Below, piece by piece: positions 35,542 through 47,798 of a stretch of 64,000 bases of DNA. The position numbers and the translations under genes were made by a program. Every line of letters begins with the position of its first letter. Positions within the stretch are counted from its first letter, which is position 1. Under the pieces are notes generated by a model that searched no databases, was not told the origin of the DNA, and saw only the letters and a program-made list of their open reading frames with translations. Source of the stretch: Anthoceros angustus (taxonomy: Eukaryota; Streptophyta; Anthocerotopsida; Anthocerotales; Anthocerotaceae). Location of the stretch: the NCBI GenBank assembly GCA_010909165.1, contig MU008213.1, positions 188,402-252,401 of the forward strand, read 5' to 3'.

Positions 35542-38240
35542 ATGTCGGGACCTTCTCCTTTGCCTCCCGCTTTTCTTACTCCTCTTAGGATAGAGTTCAA
35601 GAATAGAGATAGATTTAATGGAACAGATTACACTATATGGGCAATGCGGGTGTCCCAAATTCTAGAAAAAAATGAATTGATGGGGGTTTGGTCCGAACAT
35701 GCTCCGCTGTGAGCCGCCGATCTCATTTTGGAATGGCAACTAAGGATCGGCAAGAACTATTATTATTTCGCCTAGATTGGAATATGATGACACATACCTT
35801 GTGCCCACTTCAAGTGATGTGTGGAATAACTTTAAGATGATTTATAAGGATAGGAGCTCACCTTAGTACAAGCCTTGAATTTTCAGCCTCCGCATGAAAG
35901 ATAATGAGGTGGAGTCTTACATTAACGTTTCGCACTTGTTGTGCTAACCTTGCATGTTGTGGAACAGATTTGAGTGAAGTCAGCCGTCACTTTGCAACCT
36001 TCTAAGCATATCAATCTTTTGTTTAGCGCACGATAAGAACAAAAGAAGTCAATCAGCCAGGTGCAACTCTTGCTATTACACTTCAGGAGGTGTTTGGAGC
36101 TCTTCTAGCAGAGGAGAGGACTCGTGGACTTAATAAAATGAAGGCCAGCTCAAGTGGTCAATCAAACTCAAGAATTTTGTTCACTGAGGCGTAGGGGCTT
36201 TCGAGGACGCAGGGACGTGGCTTCCCCAACCAAAATTTTCAGCGTTCCACATATAATCCATAGCAAAGACTAAAGGTAAATATGACCTACTATTGGTGCA
36301 AGATACCCGGCCATATTGAGAAGGATTGCCGAAGAAAAAGGCCGGTGAGCCTCGACGAGATATAAGTCTCCCTGAATCAAATGTCACAACAACAAAAGCT
36401 AAGTCACCCACAATCTTAGCTGTTTGTCTTTTATTTGTCCATTCTCAAGTAGAAACTTGGTATTTAGATTCTGGAGCCACTAGTCATATTTGTTTTGACA
36501 GACACTCATTTAAAACTTTCTCACCCACATATGATGCCAATCAGTTTGTGCTTTTGGGTGATGACAGTGGGCTTTCCATCAAAGGCTTAGGCTCAGTGGT
36601 CATACAGCTCCCAGACGAGTCTTCACTTATACTTTATGGTGTTTTATTTGTCCCATCTATGATCAAAAATTTGATGTCAGTGATTAAGTTTTCACATAAC
36701 TCTTGCCGAGTCTCGCTTTGATCAACTGCTTGCACCGTAACGCATGTTCCATCAAGTCGGACCTTTTCATAGGCCCCTTTTCATGATTTGTATTTATTAG
36801 ATGTCAAATCGATAGTGCAACCTCAACCCACTCGATTATCAATGCCATTCAAAGACAAGCTTCAATGCAACTTTGGCATTGTCGTCTTGCCACAATTTTC
36901 AACGCCTAGCATCTCTAACAAAGGGTGATAGTTTTGAGATCCACTTACCTATCTCCTTCTAGTCACCCCTTCTGACGCCGACCTTAGTAAAGCCTTTTCT
37001 AAGCCATATACGGATCTCTACTCAACAAGGGCCTCTGCCCTTTTGGATACTATTCATAGTGACATTTGTGGCCCTATGTCCACGAGCTCATTTGGAGGAG
37101 CTGTTTATTTTATTATATTCATAGATGAATGGAGCCGCTATTGTATTGTTTATGTGTTAAGACATAAAAGCGAGGCTCTTATGTGTTTTCAAACCTATGT
37201 GCGTTTTGCAACCCGGCAGATAGGTCACAAGGTTAAAATTTTACGTAGTAACAATGGTGGCTAGTACATCAGCCATGCTTTCAGAACTTTTGCTCTTCGG
37301 AAGGGATCCATCACTACCACTCAGGTCGTATACTCCCGCCGTAACTCTTGCCGAGAGGAAAAACAGGACACTCCAGGAGGCTACTTTGACATCTGTCACT
37401 TTTGCTAGTGTCTCTCGTGGATATTGGGCTGAAGCGTTGATGGCTGCTAACTGTGTTCTCAACCGACTACCTTCTAAGGAGCTTGGTTTGACTACTCCTT
37501 ATGAGAGGTGGACAAGACACAAGCCCGCATTGGGCACTTGATATTCGGATCACCAAAATTTTATGCTTATGTGCCTAGAGAGGGGCCGACAACGATAACC
37601 CTTCGCCCAATCACCCCTGTAGCTCAACTCCCATTGTTGCGGTGTGACGATGATCACCGGTCTTCCGTGAGGTGATGACACTATTGTACTTGAACTGCGG
37701 ATGAAGTTATCAAGCCAATGAAGAGCCTCCTCAAGTCCTCATTCTACTGACACCATCCTCCAAGGTCGAGTGGAAAGAGCCGTATGTTGCGGTGTATTGT
37801 CAGAGGAACCACTTTTTCCACCTGCTCACGTTTTTAGTGCTGTAGACTCATTAGGTGAACCCGCCACCTATAGAGAAGCTATTGAAGGGCAAGCTTCCTT
37901 TGCGTAAGGCTATTGAGTCCGAATATCAATCTCTCATTTCTAATAAAACTTGAGTTCTTGTAGATCTCCTCACGGTCGTAAACCAGGTTGCTTGTAAGTG
38001 GGTCTTCAAAAAACTCAATACGGATGGTAGTGTTGGTAGGTATATAAGGCTCGCCTCGGCAAAGGGATATAGTCAAGAAGGGGTTAGACTACAATGAAAC
38101 ATTTTCCCATTGTTAAGTCTACTTCCATAAGAATACTCCTTGCCCTTTGCTCACTACAATCTCCTCATACATCGTTAGACGTAAAACGCTTTAATGGCAC
38201 TTAGATGAGGTCATCTACATGGCAAAATATTATACTTATT
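35542..38240 (+). mobile_element. Ty1-copia gag-pol, copy A (degenerate, 3' truncated)
   Basis: Gag starts with MSGPSPLPP at 35542 and contains FKNRDRFNGTDYTIW. A zinc-knuckle remnant (WCKIPGHIEKDC) lacks the first Cys. The protease region has TWYLDSGATSHICFD. The integrase region has DTIHSDICGPM, then SNNGG where SDNGGE is expected, then FAERKNRTLQEAT. The reverse transcriptase region has KWVFKK and [14 protein letters not shown] pieces. The frame is broken many times. The element stops inside the RT, where an antisense CLP1 sequence begins; RNase H and the 3' LTR are missing. Confidence 0.85.
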
Positions 38241-38610
38241 TTAGTATATCCAGTGAGCGATCCTATAAGCAAGATAAAGTTTGAAATTGGCTCCAAACAT
38301 GGTGTGATGTATGAAATTTGTTTATTAACCATATCAACATGGACAACATGTACAAATCCAACAACATGATTGGTGAGAGCTTGATTAATTTCTTTAGTTG
38401 AGGATATAGCTATAATTGAATGTAGAAGATCGTTTAATGATAACACGTTGAACTTGAGCCCGATTAATAAGGGACTTTTGACCTAATGGAAGAAGACCTC
38501 GAGATTTGCATAGTCTTTTGACCCTATAGATTTGAATTTTCAAAATGCAGTTGATACTTGAGGAGTCAATCCATTCCTACTAACATCGTAGAAATAATTT
38601 TTGCTCTTCA
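38241..38610 (-). pseudogene. CLP1 fragment A (C-terminal part)
   Basis: This repeats the last 120 or so codons of the CLP1 copy at 40831-42122 almost base for base, in the same antisense position to copia RT. It ends abruptly at the sequence CTCTTCATAA and joins copia gag sequence of copy B. Small indels at CAG/CTG sites break the frame. Confidence 0.85.
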
Positions 38611-40830
38611 TAAAACGGCTAGTCAATCAAATTGCGGTGCAACTCGCTATTACACTTGAGAGGTGTTTGGAGCTCTTCTAGCGAGAGGAGGACTCGTGGA
38701 CTTAATAAAATGAAGCTCAAGTGGTCAATCAAACTCAAGAATTTTGTTCACTTCTCGAGGCAGAGGGGGCTTTCGAGGACGTGGCAGGGGACGTGGCTTC
38801 CCCAACCAAAATTTTCAGCGTTCCACATATAATCCATAGCAGCACTAAAGCAGAAATATGACCTACTATTGGTGCAAGATACCCGGCCATATTGAGAAGG
38901 ATTGCCGGAAGAAAAAGGCCGGTGAGCCTCGACGAGATATAAGTCTCCCTGAATCAAATGTCACAACAACAAAAGCTAAGTCACCCACAATCTTAGCTGT
39001 TTGTCTTTCATCCATTCTCAAGTAGAAACTTGGTATTTAGATTAAGCCACTAGTCATATTTGTTTTGAGACACTCATTTAAAACTTTCTCACCCACATAT
39101 GATGCCAATCGGTTTGTGCTTTTGGTGATGGGCTTTCCATCAAAGGCTTGGCTCGGTGGTCATCTGACTCCCAGGGAGTCTTCACTTATACTTTATGGTG
39201 TTTTATTTGTCCCATCTATGATCAAAAATTTGATGTCAGTGATTAAGTTTTCACATAACTCTTGCCGAGTCTGCTTTAATCAATCTGGTTGCACTGTAAC
39301 GCATGTTCCATCAAGTCAGGACCTTTTCATAGGCCCCCCTTTTCATGATTTGTATTTATTAGATGTCAAATCGATAGTGCAACCTCAACCCACTCAGTCT
39401 ATCAATGCCATTCAAAGACAAGCTTCAATGCAACTTTGGCATTGTCGTCTTGCCGTCAATTTTCAACTAGCATCTCTAACAAAGGGTGATAGTTTTGAGA
39501 TCCACTTACCTATCTCCTTCTAGTCACCCCACCTGGCCTCGACAGTAAAGCCTTTTCTAAGCCATATGGATCTCCACTCAACAAGGGCCTCGCCCTTTTG
39601 GATACTATTCATAGTGACATTTGTGGCCCTATGTCCACGAGCTCATTTGGAGGAGCTGATTTATTATATTCATAGATGAATGGAGCCTATTATTGTTTAT
39701 GTGTTAAGACATAGCGAGGCTCTTATGTGTTTTCAAACCTATGTGCGTTTTGCAACCCGGCAGATAGGTCACAAGGTTAAAATTTTACGTAGTAACAATG
39801 GTGGCTAGTACATCAGCCATGCTTTCAGAACTTTTGCTCTTCGGAAGGGATCCATCACCAGCTCACCGTGTCGTATACTCCTGCTCAGAACTCTTTTGCT
39901 GAGAGGAAAAACAGGACACTCCAGGAGGCTACTTTGACATCTGTCACTTTTGCTAGTGTCTCTCGTGGATATTGGGCTGAAGCGTTGATGGCTGCTAACT
40001 GTGTTCTCAACCGACTACCTTCTAAGGAGCTTGGTTTGACTACTCCTTATGAGAGGTGGACAAGACACAAGCCCCGCATTGGGCACTTGCGTATATTCGG
40101 ATCACCAGCTTATGCTTATGTGCCTAGAGAGGGGGCTGATAACGATAACCCTTCAGCTCCAATCACCCTGTAGCTCCAACTCCCATTGTTGCAGGTGACG
40201 ATGATCACCCTGGTCTTCCAGAGGTGACTGATGACACTATTGTACTTGAACCTGCACAGGATGAAGTTACTGAAGCCAATGAAGAGCCTCCTGAAGTCCT
40301 ACGTCATTCTACCAGACACCATCCTCCAAGGTCAGAGTGGAAAGAGCCTCCGTATGTTGCAGGTATTGCTGTAGAGGAACCACTTTTTCCACCTGCTCAC
40401 GTTTTTAGTGCTGTAGACTCATTAGGTGAACCCGCCACCTATAGAGAAGCTATTGAAGGGCCTGAAGCTTCCTTTTGGCAGAAGGCTATTGAGTCTGAAT
40501 ATCAATCTCTCATTTCTAATAAAACTTGAGTTCTTGTAGATCTCCCTCCTGGTCGTAAACCAGTTGCTTGTAAGTGGGTCTTCAAAAAAAACTCAATCGG
40601 ATGGTAGTGTTGGTAGGTATATAAGGCTCGCCTCGTGGCAAAGGGATATAGTCAAGTAGCGGGTTAGACTACAATGAAACATTTTCCCAGTTGTTAAGTC
40701 TACTTCCATAAGAATACTCCTTGCCCTTGCTGCTCACTACAATCTCCTCATACATCAGTTAGACGTAAAAACTGCTTTTCTTAATGGCACTTAGATGAGG
40801 TCATCTACATGGCAAAATATTATACTTATT
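38611..40830 (+). mobile_element. Ty1-copia gag-pol, copy B (5' and 3' truncated)
   Basis: This starts inside gag and runs through the zinc knuckle, protease, integrase and partial reverse transcriptase, matching copy A. Its integrase half is more open (101 codons over the FAERKNRTLQEAT region; then a stretch to SEYQSLISNKT). It has the same SNNGG plus stop at the catalytic Asp site as copy A. It stops at the same RT position, facing CLP1. Confidence 0.85.
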
Positions 40831-42122
40831 TTAGTATATCCAGGTGAGCGATCCTATAAGCAAGATAAAGTTTGAAATTGGCTCCAAACATGGTGTGATG
40901 TATGAAATTTGTTTATTAACCATATCAACATGGACAACATGTACAAATCCAACAACATGATTGGTGAGAGCTTGATTAATTTCTTTAGTTGAGGATATAG
41001 CTATAATTGAATGTAGAAGATCAGGTTTAATGATAACACGTTGAACTTGAGCCTGATTAATAAGGGACTTTTGACCTAATGGAAGAAGACCTCGAGAGAT
41101 TTGCATAGTCTTTTTGACCCTATAGATTTGAACAGCTTCAAAATGCACAGTTGATACTTGAGGAGTCAATCCATTCCTACTAACATCGTAGAAATAATTT
41201 TTGCTCTTCATAATGCAATTGAGCCGTAGCTCATCACTTTTGGGTTCCACACCACCTGATATACTCAACTTCACAATATCCACCTTTTATTTTTCATACG
41301 TGATTTTTTACTTTCATTTAGCATGTAGTGTAATTTATCTTTCTCAATCACAAAAATCACATCAACTTTGAATACTTCAATTACTTCTAAGAGAACATCA
41401 TAACCTTCATAGTCTGAATCATTCCATGCTACAGAGTTGATGACCATCCCTGATTTATTATAATTATTTTGTAGTTCGACCAACTCTAAATTTTGAGCTA
41501 GCTCCTTCATCAATTTTTTGTATACAACAAGATTTGCATTCTGAGTCAAATGACCATAATAGTATACAAGAGATGATATCGGATCTATAGGTAGCCCTTT
41601 TTCAGGATTGATAGGTTGCTCGATACGAGTGGCTGTTAGAGTTCCTGGCATCGTTATATCACCTCGCCCAACATCAAGATCAACATAAATTGGTTTCCGT
41701 CCTTCCTCTATAGCCCAATTTAATAACATATGCGAAAATTTAGTCTTTCCAGAGTTAGATGGACCAACTACTAGTACTCTTGGACCAGGTAAAGAATTTT
41801 GTTCAGCATGTTGTCTTGTTCTCTCTAGAACTTCATGACACTTATATATGAACATTGGTGTTGGCTCATTTGAATCTGCACCTGCAATATAGATGAATTG
41901 CCATTCCCCATCCACTTCTATTATTGCCTTATGCCATGTAAGAACAGCGAACTCATGACCAGATGAAAAGGTGAGCCACTTTTGAAGGCACATTTTAGCT
42001 CCAAATATTTCAGCTGTTCCCGCTAAGAGCTGAATTTTTAAAGATCCATGCACACCTACATCTATGCGGAGTTCTTGTTGCGCTCTAAGAAAGAACGTTC
42101 TAGACATGGATCTGGAACTCAT
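40831..42122 (-). CDS. CLP1: CLP1-like RNA 5'-hydroxyl kinase / pre-mRNA cleavage factor, one frameshift
   Basis: CLP1 is a nuclear protein of pre-mRNA 3'-end cleavage complex II; animal forms also phosphorylate RNA 5' ends. This intronless copy starts at ATG 42122 and spans about 430 codons, the full family length. Visible parts are the N-terminal beta domain (KIQLLAGTAEIFG), Walker A GPSNSGKT at residues 120-127, the VDLDVGRGDI block near 147-156, and the C-terminal domain ending DLLHSIIAISS ... VVGFVHVVHVD ... LLIGSLTWIY. One base is missing near 41275-41283 relative to the copy at 44781-45780, which is open there, so the break may be a sequence error. It lies tail-to-tail with copia RT. 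It could be the host gene or a retrocopy, and this window cannot decide. Confidence 0.85.
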
Positions 42123-43290
42123 TTTTGTTCAATAGTTAACTTAGTTGAATAAATTAACAGAACCTCTCGCGTCTCAAGGATTCGCACAAAGTAGACCAAT
42201 GTGCCCTATCCCCCGTATACCAATCTAGCTTAGGCTAGAATAAGAGAGCTAGAAAAAAGCCAAGGAACACGCTATCGTAGTTTTATGATGATTAACTTGA
42301 GAAGTCTTACAATATTAAGAGACAAAACCTCAGGCTGTGGTGCTCACTCAAAGTAGAGTTGTCGTCTTGCAAACCTAGTCTATAAATATCATAGTGTCTT
42401 CACCTATTTTATTGAAATACTATAATAAGAACTTGTACATGACTCCACCTATTTTAGTAAATACCTGAAAAGAAACTAAATATTGTAAGATGAACTTGTA
42501 TATGACCTCACATATTTAAGTAAATACCAGAAAAAAAGATAAATACTATAAGGAGAACTTGTATATGACTCCACCCATTTTAGTCAATACCTAAACAAAA
42601 GCTAAATACTATAAGAAGAACTTGTATATGACTTCACCTGATTTAGTAAGTATATATAAGAATTTGTATGTAATATCCTCGTTTCCAAAGAGCAAAAAAA
42701 ATTTAACCTATTTTATGTATTACGATATTAAAAATACAGCCTGGAAAAACAACATGATGCTAAATGGCCCTACCAATATCTTCGTCTACCCTCATACACA
42801 CTTACAAACCTGATCTATAGTGTCACATATATAGGCAGACGCTTGAGCACATATAATAAACTTGACTTATGGTCCAAGTACGCACGGTCACATTATAGGC
42901 AGACGCTTGATGCTCAAGGTAATTAATTACTTTCTGTCATAGTCACATACAGTATGTAGGCAGACGCACGCTAGGTAGCAGGCCCTTTCCCCAAGCCCAA
43001 GGACGATAAATAAGCGGATAAGGCGGGGATAAAGGTGGATAAGGCGACAAAGTTCTATGGCCTGTGTAGCTCGCTCGTTCTGATCATGGGCCCCCATCTG
43101 GGTTGGGCACCATGGTGAGCACATCCATCGCGTCTTGCAACCTGGGATGCGAAGCATACTTCCGCAGGATGGGCCATACTTTGTCAGCACAGTATAAATG
43201 AGGGACCGGGAAAGACGACAGTCTGTCTCCACCAGTACTCCCAGAGCCTGAACATCCTCATCAGTGAGTACCTCTGATCACAAAGTTTAG
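42123..43290. repeat. 5' flank of CLP1, duplicated at 47799-48960
   Basis: About 1.17 kb upstream of CLP1 occurs twice in the window almost unchanged. It contains a 63-bp tandem array (42399-42680) and a phrase GTCACAT ... TAGGCAGACGC three times (42822-42967). A candidate TATA (agtataaatg) lies near 43191 on the plus strand. It may be the CLP1 promoter region or decayed transposon sequence. Confidence 0.7.
42399..42680. repeat. 63-bp tandem repeat, about 4.5 copies
   Basis: Units start GAACTTGTAYATGACYYCAC and end in AATAYTRTAAG, in 63-bp register from 42429. The same array is present in the duplicate near 48056-48340. Confidence 0.85.
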
Positions 43291-43700
43291 TGACAGTCTC
43301 ATTAGGTGAACCCGCCACCTATAGAAGCTATTGAAGGGCCTGAAGCTTCCTTTTGGCGAGAAGGCTATTGAGTCCGAATATCAATCTCTCATTTCTAATA
43401 AAACTTGAGTTCTTGTAGATCTCCCTCACGGTCGTAAACCGGTTGCTTGTAAGTGGGTCTTCAAAAAACTGTCTGATGGTAGTGTTGGTAGGTATATAAG
43501 GCTCGCCTCGTGGCAAAGGGATATAGTCAAGTAGCGGGTTAGACTACAATGAAACATTTTCCAGTTGTTAAGTCTACTTCCATAAGAATACTCCTTGCCC
43601 TTTGCTCACTACAATCTCCTCATACATCGCTTAGGCGTAAAAGCGCTTTCTTAATGGCACTTAGATGAGGTCATCTACATGGCAAAATATTATACTTATT
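43291..43700 (+). mobile_element. Ty1-copia fragment C1 (RT region)
   Basis: Matches the 3' part of copia copies A and B from the sequence CTCATTAGGTGAACCCG onward to the CLP1 junction. The left border fuses to the CLP1 5'-flank repeat. Confidence 0.85.
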
Positions 43701-43830
43701 TTAGTATATCCGGTGAGCGATCCTATAAGCAAGATAAAGTTTGAAATTGGCTCCAAACATGGTGTGATGTATGAAATTTGTTTATTAACCATATCAACAT
43801 GGACAACATGTACAAATCCAACAACATGAT
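43701..43830 (-). pseudogene. CLP1 fragment C1 (extreme C-terminus)
   Basis: About 130 bases of CLP1 3' coding sequence, identical to the other copies, end at ACAACATGAT and continue directly into 5'-flank repeat sequence. ACAACATGAT occurs in both source sequences. Confidence 0.85.
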
Positions 43831-44241
43831 GCTAAATGGCCTACCAATATCTTCGTCTACCCTCATACACACTTACAAACCTGATCTATAGTGTCACATA
43901 TATAGGCAGACGCTTGAGCACATATAATAAAACTTGACTTATGGTCCAAGTACGCACGGTCACATTATAGGCAGACGCTTGATGCTCAAGGTAATTAATT
44001 ACTTTCTGTCATAGTCACATACAGTATGTAGGCAGACGCACGCTAGGTAGCAGGCCCTTTCCCCAAGCCCAAGGACGATAAATAAGCGGATAAGGCGGGG
44101 ATAAAGGTGGATAAGGCGACAAAGTTCTATGGCCTGTGTAGCTCGCTCGTTCTGATCATGGGCCCCCATCTGGGTTGGGCACCATGGTGAGCACATCCAT
44201 CGCGTCTTGCAACCTGGGATGCGAAGCATACTTCCGCAGGA
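43831..44241. repeat. Partial copy of the CLP1 5'-flank repeat
   Basis: Matches 42757-43168 and 48418-48830 nearly base for base. Its right end (gcaggatg) joins copia pol sequence at a shared CAGGATG. Confidence 0.85.
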
Positions 44242-44780
44242 TGATCAAGCCAATGAAGAGCCTCCAAGTCCTCGTCATTCTACGGACACCATCCTCCAAG
44301 GTCGAGTGGAAAGAGCCTCAGTATGTTGCGGTATTGTCAGAACCACTTTTTCCACACTCACGTTCTTGTAGACTCATTAGGTGAACCCGCCACCTATAGA
44401 AGCTATTGAAGGGCCTGAAGCTTCCTTTTAAGGCTATTGAGTCGAATATCAATCTCTCATTTCTAATAAAACTTGAGTTCTTGTAGATCTCCCTCCTGGT
44501 CGTAAACCAGTTGCTTGTAAGTGGGTCTTCAAAAAAAACTCAATACAGATGGTAGTGTTGGTAGGTATATAAGGCTCGCCTCGTGGCAAAGGGATATAGT
44601 CAAGTAGCGGGGTTAGACTACAATGAAACATTTTCCCCAGTTGTTAAGTCTACTTCCATAAGAATACTCCTTGCCCTTGCTGCTCACTACAATCTCCTCA
44701 TACATCAGTTAGACGTAAAAACTGCTTTTCTTAATGGCACTTAGATGAGGTCATCTACATGGCAAAATATTATACTTATT
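44242..44780 (+). mobile_element. Ty1-copia fragment C2 (3' integrase/RT region)
   Basis: Corresponds to copy B from about 40258 to 40830. It has small losses at CAG/CTG sites and the same end point against CLP1. Confidence 0.85.
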
Positions 44781-45780
44781 TTAGTATATCCAGGTGAGCG
44801 ATCCTATAAGCAAGATAAAGTTTGAAATTGGCTCCAAACATGGTGTGATGTATGAAATTTGTTTATTAACCATATCAACATGGACAACATGTACAAATCC
44901 AACAACATGATTGGTGAGAGCTTGATTAATTTCTTTAGTTGAGGATATAGCTATAATTGAATGTAGAAGATCAGGTTTAATGATAACACGTTGAACTTGA
45001 GCCTGATTAATAAGGGACTTTTGACCTAATGGAAGAAGACCTCGAGATTTGCATAGTCTTTTTGACCCTATAGATTTGAACAGCTTCAAAATGCACAGTT
45101 GATACTTGAGGAGTCAATCCATTCCTACTAACATCGTAGAAATAATTTTTGCTCTTCATAATGCAATTCGCGAGCCGTAGCTCATCACTTTTGGGTTCCA
45201 CACCACCTGATATACTCAACTTCACAATATCCACCCTTTTATTTTTCATACTGTGATTTTTTTTACTTTCATTTAGCATGTAGTGTAATTTATCTTTCTC
45301 AATCACAAAAATCACATCAACTTTGAATACTTCAATTACTTCTAAGAGAACATCATAACCTTCATAGTCTGAATCATTCCATGCTACAGAGTTGATGACC
45401 ATCCCTGATTTATTATAATTATTTTGTAGTTCGACCAACTCTAAATTTTGAGCTAGCTCCTTCATCAATTTTTGTATACAACAAGATTTGCATTCGAGTC
45501 AAATGACCATAATAGTATACAAGAGATGATATCGGATCTATAGGTAGCCCTTTTTCGTGGATTGATAGGTTGCTCGACACGAGTGGTCATAGAGTTCCCG
45601 CATCGTTATATCACCTCGCCCAACATCAAGATCAACATAAATTGGTTTCGTCCTTCCTCTATAGCCCAATTTAATAACATATGTCGAAAATTTAGTCTTT
45701 CCAGTTAGATGGACCAACTACTAGTACTCTTGGACCGTAAAGAATTTTGTTCAAGATGTTGTCTTGTTCTCTCTAGAACT
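44781..45780 (-). pseudogene. CLP1 copy C (N-terminal part missing)
   Basis: Covers the CLP1 C-terminal and central domains. The frame is open over the point where the 40831-42122 copy is frameshifted (ESKKNHSMKNKRVDIVKLS). It is broken further upstream around the VDLDVGRGDI block and loses Walker A at the 45780 junction, where it joins the tandem-repeat segment at a shared CTAGAACTT. Confidence 0.85.
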
Positions 45781-46228
45781 TCTTCAAGAGTTAAGCAGAC
45801 TCGGAGGGATGAAGAGACCAGGAGGTTCAGTGACGCAGAGATGATGAAGGACATAAGAACATATACCATTGGCGGACGGAAAACAAAATTTTACCATGCA
45901 GGCGAACAAGCCATTTCCCAGTCAGTTTAACCTGCAGGAAATCTCTCCAGGGCCAAGGCGAAAAATCGGTCAAGGGCGACGGACTTGCCATTTCTCGATC
46001 TGCTCAACCTGCTGGGAATCTGTCGAGGGCCAAGGCGAAAAACCTGTCAAGGGCTAAGAAGCCATTTCTTAGTCAGTTCAATCTGCAGGAATCTGTCGAG
46101 AGCCAAGGCGAAAAACCTGTCAAGGGCGAAAAGCCATTTCTCAGCCAGTTCAACCTGCAGGAATTCTGTCGAGGGCAAGGCTAAAAATCTGTGAAGGGCG
46201 AAGAATCCATTTCTCATCCAGTTCAACC
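45781..46228. repeat. Copy of the eL41-upstream 74-bp array
   Basis: Nearly identical to 49556-50010, including four or five of the 74-bp units. It is placed between a CLP1 fragment and another duplicated piece (46229-46362), so it is out of its original context. Confidence 0.85.
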
Positions 46229-46362
46229 TGGTCACAGTGTCAGGCGAGACGCACTGTGATAGCGTGAACTTACGGTGAGAGCAGCATGTTTACTATGTCA
46301 CCGACCAAACTGATGGCCACAAACACATGAGATTGGCGTCCTCTCTCCTGAATCCAGCAATG
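46229..46362. repeat. Copy of 49251-49386
   Basis: A 134-bp segment starting GGTCACAGTGTCAGGCGAGA matches the unique-looking sequence at 49251-49386. Its right end CAATGAAAC is shared with copia sequence, where the next segment begins. Confidence 0.85.
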
Positions 46363-46515
46363 AAACATTTTCCCGATTGTTAAGTCTACTTCCATAAGAA
46401 TACTCCTTGCCCTTCTTTGCTCACTACAATCTCCTCATACATCGCTTAGGCGTAAAAGCGCTTTCTTAATGGCACTTAGATGAGGTCATCTACATGGCAA
46501 AATATTATACTTATT
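46363..46515 (+). mobile_element. Ty1-copia fragment D (RT remnant)
   Basis: Short RT piece identical in layout to the 3' ends of the other copies (ATTTTCCC ... GGCACTTAGATGAGG), ending at the CLP1 junction. Confidence 0.8.
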
Positions 46516-47789
46516 TTAGTATATCCGGTGAGCGATCCTATAAGCAAGATAAAGTTTGAAATTGGCTCCAAACATGGTGTGATGTATGAAATTTGTTTAT
46601 TAACCATATCAACATGGACAACATGTACAAATCCAACAACATGATTGGTGAGAGCTTGATTAATTTCTTTAGTTGAGGATATAGCTATAATTGAATGTAG
46701 AAGATCGGGTTTAATGATAACACGTTGAACTTGAGCCTGATTAATAAGGGACTTTTGACCTAATGGAAGAAGACCTCGAGATTTGCATAGTCTTTTGACC
46801 CTATAGATTTGAAACTTCAAAATGCAGTTGATACTTGAGGAGTCAATCCATTCCTACTAACATCGTAGAAATAATTTTTGCTCTTCATAATGCAAGCCGT
46901 AGCTCATCACTTTTGGGTTCCACACCACGATATACTACTCAACTTCACAATATCCACCTTTTATTTTTCATCTTGATTTTTTTACTTTCATTTAGCATGT
47001 AGTGTAATTTATCTTTCTCAATCACAAAATCACATCAACTTTGAATACTTCAATTACTTCTAAGAGAACATCATAACCTTCATAGTCAATCATTCCATGC
47101 TACTCGAGTTGATGACCATCCCCGATTTATTATAATTATTTTGTAGTTCGACCAACTCTAAATTTTGAGCTAGCTCCTTCATCAATTTTTGTATACAACA
47201 AGATTTGCATTCGAGTCAAATGACCATAATAGTATACAAGATGATATCGGATCTATAGGTAGCCCTTTTTCGTGGATTGATAGGTTGCTCGACACGAGTG
47301 GTCATAGAGTTCCCGCATCGTTATATCACCTCGCCCAACATCAAGATCAACATAAATTGGTTTCCGTCCTTCCTCTATAGCCCAATTTAATAACATATGC
47401 GAAAATTTAGTCTTTCCAGAGTTAGATGGACCAACTACTAGTACTCTTGGACCAGGTAAAGAATTTTGTTCAGCATGTTGTCTTGTTCTCTCTAGAACTT
47501 CATGACACTTGCGATATATGAACATTGGTGTTGGCTCATTTGAATCTGCACCTGCAATATAGATGAATTGCCATTCCCCATCCACTTCTATTATTGCCTT
47601 ATGCCATGTAAGAACAGCGAACTCATGACCAGATGAAAAGGTGAGCCACTTTTGAAGGCACATTTTAGCTCCAAATATTTCAGCTGTTCCCGCTAAGAGC
47701 TGAATTTTAAAGATCCATGCACACCTACATCTATGGAGTTCTTGTTGCGCTCTAAGAAAGAACGTTCTAGACATGGATCTGGAACTCAT
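46516..47789 (-). pseudogene. CLP1 copy D (full length, several frame breaks)
   Basis: Full-length copy starting at ATG 47789. The Walker A region and the N-terminal half from the beta domain to VDLDVGRGDI are open, except for a shift after RAQQEL. Further breaks fall near the middle and at the last codons (TATATCCGG for TATATCCAGG). Most differences from the other copies are at CAG/CTG sites, so its pseudogene status depends on sequence accuracy. Confidence 0.8.
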
Positions 47790-47798
47790 TTTGTTCAA

